Below, piece after piece: positions 58,213-64,000 of a stretch of 64,000 nt of DNA (position 1 is its first letter; each line of letters begins with the position of its first letter). Source of the DNA: Siphonodentalium dalli (Eukaryota > Mollusca > Scaphopoda > Gadilida > Siphonodentaliidae); the NCBI GenBank assembly GCA_032622095.1, contig CP136066.1, positions 225,374,961-225,438,960 of the forward strand, in the 5' to 3' direction. The translations under genes and the position numbers were made by a program. The notes under the pieces were generated by a model. That model was not told the origin of the DNA. It saw nothing but the letters and a program-made list of their open reading frames with translations, and did no database searches.

Positions 58213-58385
58213 TGTGGACAGTCACCCCCTCCCCACCCAGCGCCAAGCTCTCTAACCACGCCCCTGTCATCCCTCCCCACCCAGCGCCAAGCGCTGACCC
58301 TCTAACCACGCCCCTGTCAATGTGGACAGTCACCCCTCCCCACCCAGCGCCAAGCTCTGACCCTCTAACCACGCCCCTGTCAATA
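58213..58385. repeat. 50-62-bp minisatellite, three copies
   Basis: Units of CTCCCCACCCAGCGCCAAGC + TCTGACCCTCTAACCACGCC + CCTGTCAATGTGGACAGTCA. Much more GC-rich than its surroundings. Confidence 0.92.
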
Positions 58386-58743
58386 TGGCCAGATTCGTCG
58401 TTCAATAAATATGACTCTTTTTTGCACTTATTTATCTGTCGTCTGCTTTATCACCTTAACATTCCTCCAAAATGAATACAATACCATTTCGATGTACAGT
58501 GATGCAACTAACTGGGAGAATCCATTTAGTATAGAAAGGGTTCAAGGTTCAAACTGAACTGGTCGTTTAGCCTTTCGACCACACAAACAGACAGTGGTGA
58601 CTAATTAGTCCTAAACAATATCAATATTTGGAAAATGTTCTGCCATGGCATGACAAAATTGACATTTGAAAATCGAACAAGCGTACATGCTGTTTCTGCT
58701 ATCGTACTTGATACCCACAAAAAAATAGGTATATGTATGTATA

Positions 58744-58841
58744 GGTTATAACCCCCTTGGCTATCTGTACAAGGAATATAGACCAAAGCCGCGAAGCGGC
58801 TGCGGTCTGTATTCCTTGTACAGATAGCCAAGGGGGTTATG
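58744..58841. repeat. 98-bp hairpin
   Basis: ATAACCCCCTTGGCTATCTG...CTTGTAC-type arms and complement, closing on GCCGC-GAA-GCGGC. Confidence 0.85.
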
Positions 58842-59818
58842 ACATATTTATAAAACGGTTCACACCCAAGGCAAACACAATTGAGCCACATTATATTCGA
58901 TGATTACCTAATCAAAAGTTAATTGAATGGATTGTGGTGTTCGCTACTCCTGTTGAATAATCAGTCAAATGTCCGTTGACAATCGGCTCACTTGCATGCG
59001 TCTGCATTATATATCAGCATTGATAAACCATTTTGTGTCCGAATTTGAGAACGTTTTATACTGATAACGTGTTTCTTGATAAAAAAAAAGATTATTCCTT
59101 GTGACAATAAACTGTTTCAGCTGTTTATGTTAATTTTCGCCTTGTTGCCATAATGGAATTATTGTTCAGAAGACAATGTGCTGGTTGTGTTCGGACTCGG
59201 ACGTGAAACTATTCCACATTGCATAAAGTTTGTGTGATGAAATATCACCGGCATTCATAACAAAAGACGTAAGCAAACCTGTGTATAATGCCTGTATTTT
59301 CCGCGCACATGCATGTAAATGTGAACAGTTTGTGAAATTTTCGCAATGTACCAGTCAAAAGATCATTAAGTGATTATTGTGGATTATACATTCGAAACAG
59401 GTTTGGACCTCGTTCAGTTTACTTCCAATCACCCGCCCTCCCGACAAACCATAACATATTCAACCGAAAGTGTTGGGCCCCCACCCATGCAGACCACCCC
59501 TATATACATGTAGGTATGTCCGCTAATAATGGAATGATCCGTGTTTAACTTCCCGAGTGACTGGTGCGATCATTATCATGGCGCATTGTTAGAATTTCAC
59601 ACCTACCGCTCCGATCTCCTTTCAGCTTACTATCCAATTAATGTCAATTTATGTGTGCTATTTAGCTCAAGTCTGTATTTTGGCCCCGTTGAAATACAGA
59701 TTCATACAAGAAATATTGTTCATGAATTGGAGCAATTTGATTGGCCGAGCGGTGTGAACCGGTTTATAAACATAAACACTGGCAAGGCAATCGATAATGC
59801 AAAATGGTACTGCATTAC

Positions 59819-60016
59819 CTGCTTCTCCGAATTGGAGGTAATCCAGTATGGCAATGAAGTCTAACGTTCCCTCATCGTTAGCGGATAAAAGGTGGGCTCC
59901 GTCGCTGTCACAATCTGCTTCAGCAGACCCGTAAATCGTGGTTGATCCGTGCTTTAAACACAGGTGTAAGGACCCGGCGACGAATATCTGGTAGCCTTTC
60001 TCAGTGGGACAACCTT
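59819..60016 (-). CDS. C-type lectin-like domain protein, internal exon
   Basis: A 198-base exon, phase 1 at both ends (acceptor GTGTTTCAG|AA, donor G|GTAATG). It encodes GCPTEKGYQIFVAGSLHLCL, KHGSTTIYGSAEADCDSDG, AHLLSANDEGTLDFIAIL and DYLQFGEA. This is the N-terminal half of a long-form C-type lectin domain: the extra cysteine pair at the start, then A..DC.SDGAHLL..ND.....F, the hallmark of helix 1 and strand 2. Splicing onto 57379-57153 yields ...FGEAG-QLWVDGS in frame. The upstream exon with the signal peptide was not found and may lie beyond the palindromic satellite that begins ~160 bases upstream. Confidence 0.87.
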
Positions 60017-60174
60017 CTGAAACACAATCGATGAATAATATTACGTGTCTTATTCAGCATCGCGCGGACATGACAAACTACTGGACCAGACACGGGATAC
60101 AATGGCAAACTGCGAGACAGAGCATGTAATTATGTGGGAAAATAATATATATCCAACAAAATAGGGGATTGACT

Positions 60175-63100
60175 ATTTCGAGTAACAGGAACGGAACGAG
60201 GAACAGGAACGAGTTCCGAGTAACAGAATGACTATTTCGAGTAACAGGAACGAGGAACAGAGATATAAGCTCACATTTCTCGCGTTTTGCTCTATGTAAC
60301 GATACATATTATACATCATTCGAAAGGTTAGCATCTGCCCTTCATTAATATTGCACCATTTAGACACCAATGTTGCGAACAAAGCGTACAATTGGCCAGG
60401 AACGGCGAGCGTTGAATAAGAAATTAGCTAAAAACTGGAAAAAATCCGACTAACAGAAATCAAGAACAGAGATATAAGCTCACATTTCTCGCGTTTTACG
60501 CTATGTAAAAATACATATTATACATCATTCGAAAGGTTAGCATCTTCCCTTCATTAATATTGCACCATTTAGACACCAATGTTGCGAACAAAGCGTACAT
60601 TTGGCCAGGAACGGAGAGCGTTGAATAAGAAATTAGCTAAAAACTGGAAAAAATCCGACTAACAGGAATCAGGAACAGAGATATAAGCTCATATTACTCG
60701 CGTTTTACGCTATATAAAAATACATATTATACATCATTCGAAAGGTTAGCATCTTCCCTTCATTAATATTGCACAATATAGACACCAATGTTGCGAACAA
60801 AGCGTACAATTGGCCAGGAACGGCGAGCGTTGAATAAGAAATTAGCTAAAAACTGGAAAATATCCGGCTAACAGGAATCAGGAACAGAGATATAAGCGCA
60901 TATTACTCGCGTTTTACGCTATGTAAACATACATATTATACATCATTCGAAAGGTTAGCATCTCCCCTTCATTAATATTGCAAAATTTAGATATAACTTT
61001 TGCGAACAAAGCGTACAATTGGCCAGGAACGGTGAGCGTTGAATCAGAAATTAGCACCCCGAAGAACGTACGTAACTTATTCTTCGTAGAAAGTCGCAGA
61101 TTTCTCACGAATTACGCAACGTCACTGCCAAGTATTTACAGAAATGGAAAGAGTATCATTCACTATATTCATTTCTGTCGCATAAAATGCTTTTTGTGCA
61201 ATAAAGTTCAGACAAAGTGTGAAAATGATTGATATCTTTTAGGCGAAATCTTAGATTCCCCGGACAAATATCTATATATAGGATATATGGCGCAGCCAAT
61301 CAGAAAATTCAGTTGGCGGGGTTATCTCAAACCAGGCATAGGAACAGATTATGTACGAATTGACGAATTTGAAGTAACAGGAACGAGGACGAGACCAATT
61401 CGAAAGAACATCTGGAACGGTATATGTCAAGACACAGGCTCAGCTCTCGGTTTCCTGTTCAAAGCATCCACCACAAGATAAAAGAAAGTGAACACAAAAA
61501 AAGTCCAAAATTGCTCCTTTTTTCTTCTTATGTACGCAATAAAGGCAAAAATATGAGGGGTGAAGGAAAGGGCCCATTGGCCCTTTCGACCATCCCGGCG
61601 TTACAACCCCCCCTCCCAATCACACACTTCATAATTATTTAAAGAACAGGAACAACTTATGGTGAAGCAGCGACTATTTGGAGTAACAGGAATGAGGAAC
61701 AAAGCTCAAATGTCTCACGCTTTAAGCTATGAAACAATACATATTATACATCATTCGAAAGCAATGCAACCTTCCTTCTTTAATATTACAACAATTAAAC
61801 ACTACTATTGAGAACTATGCGTATATCTGGCCACGAACATCGAGCTGTGAATCGGAAATTAGCAAAACGTAAACTTTTTCCGAGTAACAGAGATATAAAC
61901 TTAATGTTCTCGCGTTTTACGCAATCAAAAAATACTCTTTATACACCGGTCGAAAACATGGCCTCTCCACTTCATGAATATTGCAACAGTAAAACGATAC
62001 TTATGAGAACTATGCGAATAATTGGGCTAGGAACGTCGAGCGGTTAATCATAAATTATCCAAAACGGATCGAGGAACAGGAACGAGTTCCGAGTAACAGA
62101 ATGACTATTTCGAGTAACAGGAACGAGGAACAGAGATATAAGCTCACATTTAGACACTAACATTGCGAACAAAGCGTACACTTGGCCAGGAACGGCGAGC
62201 GTTGAATAAGAAATTATCTAAAAAACGAAAAAATCCGAGTACCGGGAATCAGGAACAGAGATATAAGCTCACATTTCTCGCGTTTTGCGCTATGTAACGA
62301 TACATGTTTTTCGTTTTTAGCTAATTTCTTATTCAACGCTCGCCGTTCCTGGCCAAGTGTACGCTTTGTTCGCAATGTTAGTGTCTAAATGTTGCAATAT
62401 TAATAAAGGGGATATGCTAACCTTTCGAATGATGTATAATATGTATCGTTACAGAGCGCAAAACGCGAGAAATGTGAGCTTATATCTCTGTTCCTGATTC
62501 CCGGTACTCGGATTTTTTCGTTTTTAGCTAATTTCTTATTCAACGCTCGCCGTTCCTGGCCAAGTGTACGCTTTGTTCGCAATATTAGTGTCTAAATGTT
62601 GCACTATTAATGAAGGGGCTATGCTAACCTTTCGAATGATGTATAATATGTATCGTTACATAGAGCAAAACGCGAGAAATGTGAGCTTATATCTCTGTTC
62701 CTCGTTCCTGTTACTCGAAATAGTCATTCTGTTACTCGGAACTCGTTCCTGTTCCTCGTTCCGTTTTGGATAATTCATGATTCACCGCTCGACGTTCCTA
62801 GCCCAATTATTCGCATAGTTCTCATAAGTATCGTTTCACTGTTGAAATATTCATGAAGTGGAGAGGCCATGTTTTCGACTGGTGTATAAAGAGTATTTTT
62901 TGATTGCGTAAAACGCGAGAACATTAAGTTTATATCTCTGTTACTCGGAAAAAGTTTACGTTTTGCTAATTTCCGATTCACAGCTTGATGTTCGTGGCCA
63001 GATATACGCATAGTTCTCAATAGTAGTGTTTAAATGTTGTAATATTAAAGAAGGAAGGTTGCATTACTTTCGAATGATGTATAATATGTATTGTTTCATA

Positions 63101-64000
63101 GCTTAAAGCGTGAGACATTTGAGCTTTGTTCCTCACTCCTGTTACTTTAAATAGTCGCTGCTTCACCATAAGTTGTTCCTGTTCTTTAAACAATTGTGAA
63201 GTGTGTGAGTGGGAGGGGGGGGGGGGTTGTAACCCCGGGATGGCCGAAAGGGCCAATAGGCCCTTTTCTTCACCCCTCATATTTTTGCCTTTATTGCGTA
63301 CATACATGTAAGAAGAAAAAAGGAGCAATTTTGGACTTTTTTTGTGTTCACTTTCTTTTATCTTGTGGTGGATGCTTTGAACAGGAAACCGAGAGCTGAG
63401 CCTGTGTCTTGACATATACCGTTCCAGATGTTCTTTCGAATTGGTCTCGTCCTCGTTCCTGTTACTTCAAATTCGTCAATTCGTACATAATCTGTTCCTA
63501 TGCCTGGTTTGAGATAACCCCGCCTACTGAATTTTCTGATTGGCTGCGCCATATATCCTATATATAGATATTTGTCCGGGGAATCTAAGATTTCGCCTAA
63601 AAGATATCAATCATTTTCACAATTTGTCTGAACTTTATTGCACAAAAAGCATTTTATGCGACAGAAATGAATATAGTGAATGATACTCTTTCCATTTCTG
63701 TAAATACTTGGCAGTGACGTTGCGTAATTCGTGAGAAATCTGCGACTTTCTACGAAGAATAAGTTACGTACGTTCTTCGGGGGGTGCTAATTTCTGATTC
63801 AACGCTCACCGTTCCTGGCCAATTGTACGCTTTGTTCGCAAAAGTAATATCTAAATGTTGCAATATTAATGAAGGGAAGATGCTAACCTTTCGAATGATG
63901 TATAATATGTATCGTTACATAGCGCAAAACGCGATAAATGTGAGCTTATATCTCTGTTCCTGATTCCCAGTACTCGGATTTTTTCGTTTTTTAGCTAATT
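60175..64000. repeat. 209-bp satellite arranged in a giant palindrome
   Basis: Units beginning AGATATAAGCTCA start at 60261, 60470, 60679 and 60888, exactly 209 bp apart. The unit includes CATTCGAAAGGTTAGCATC and GGCCAGGAACGGCGAGCGTT, and contains GAGTAACAGGAACGAGGAAC runs. From ~60840 the sequence, including a distinct ~1-kb middle (61.05-62.05 kb), is repeated in reverse complement up to the window edge, with centre near 62.4 kb. Matching coding-neutral frames (61287-61481 plus, 63358-63552 minus) show ~98% identity. Arms are at least 1.5 kb. Confidence 0.9.

Larger units (their letters stand above)
57380..59818 (-). other. Intron of the C-type lectin gene
   Basis: Bounded by donor G|GTAATG (59818-59813) and acceptor TTTTGCAG (57387-57380), both phase 1. 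It contains a 50-62-bp minisatellite (58213-58385) and a hairpin (58744-58841); nothing else recognised. Confidence 0.75.

Noticed and set aside
59541-59864. 107-codon plus-strand frame
   Set aside because: Its end overlaps the antisense of the lectin exon, and the remainder has no family resemblance; the minus-strand exon has correct splice sites and homology.
60914-63552. Repeated 60-130-codon frames in the palindromic satellite (for example units beginning MAQPIRKFS or MYALFA)
   Set aside because: They recur because the satellite and palindrome recur; variation between copies includes indels that ignore the frame.
1-64000. tRNA, rRNA or bacterial operon features
   Set aside because: No tRNA-like internal boxes with matching cloverleaf arms, no rRNA text and no closely packed same-strand genes were recognised on reading both strands.

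Overview
The window is animal nuclear DNA. It is AT-rich and gene-poor, with intron-split host exons that have GT..AG junctions, several non-LTR retrotransposons (LINEs), many short inverted-repeat elements (MITEs) and long minisatellites. A Helentron/pearl-like element with a ~160-bp tandem core and a TAGCTCA-type terminal hairpin resembles elements known from bivalve molluscs. I therefore favour a mollusc or another lophotrochozoan, with modest confidence.

Host genes are few. At 3.1-3.4 kb (minus strand) lies the signal-peptide exon of a GDA1/CD39 (apyrase/ENTPDase) gene. At 57.15-60.02 kb (minus strand) are two exons of a secreted C-type lectin-like domain gene, with matching phase-1 junctions and a poly(A) signal. 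Their remaining exons are not visible here. A SAM-like start exon at 26.97-27.05 kb lies inside a transposon-like unit and may be a captured gene piece.

Layout: 0-1.1 kb, ATC/GTC-type repeat. 2.6-5.2 kb, apyrase exon and three MITEs. 6.4-10.6 kb, LINE relics, a 2-kb TA-flanked inverted-repeat element, and a LINE tail split in frame by a MITE. 11.3-11.8 kb, a TTAA-flanked MITE. 12.3-14.5 kb, a 37-bp minisatellite (~58 copies). 15.6-17.0 kb, three large hairpins. 18.05-18.54 kb, an expanded double-hairpin element. 19.3-24.0 kb, a nearly intact LINE with ORF1 and ORF2. 24.1-26.0 kb, a 5'-truncated LINE. 26.7-27.6 kb, the SAM-exon element. 29.4-37.7 kb, a nest in which one CACTG-ended element carries a second copy of itself in inverse orientation, plus a Helentron-like element, an LTR-like insertion, a MITE and a TTAA-flanked piece. 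38.6-42.5 kb, minisatellites and a long hairpin. 44.05-49.96 kb, a LINE relic split by a hAT-like element (8-bp target duplication) and by a tandem MITE composite (4-bp target duplication). 51.5-53.1 kb, a G-rich inverted-repeat element with a zinc-finger-like exon. 53.6-53.9 kb, a second TTAA-flanked MITE. 57-60 kb, the lectin gene. 60.2-64.0 kb, a 209-bp satellite inside a palindrome with arms of at least 1.5 kb that runs off the window.

The strongest unifying signal is a mobile cassette whose two ends are each a 69-bp palindrome. It occurs six times plus a relic, inside two unrelated MITE families and once alone. I see no transposase for it, nor any bacterial-type operon, CRISPR array or tRNA gene.
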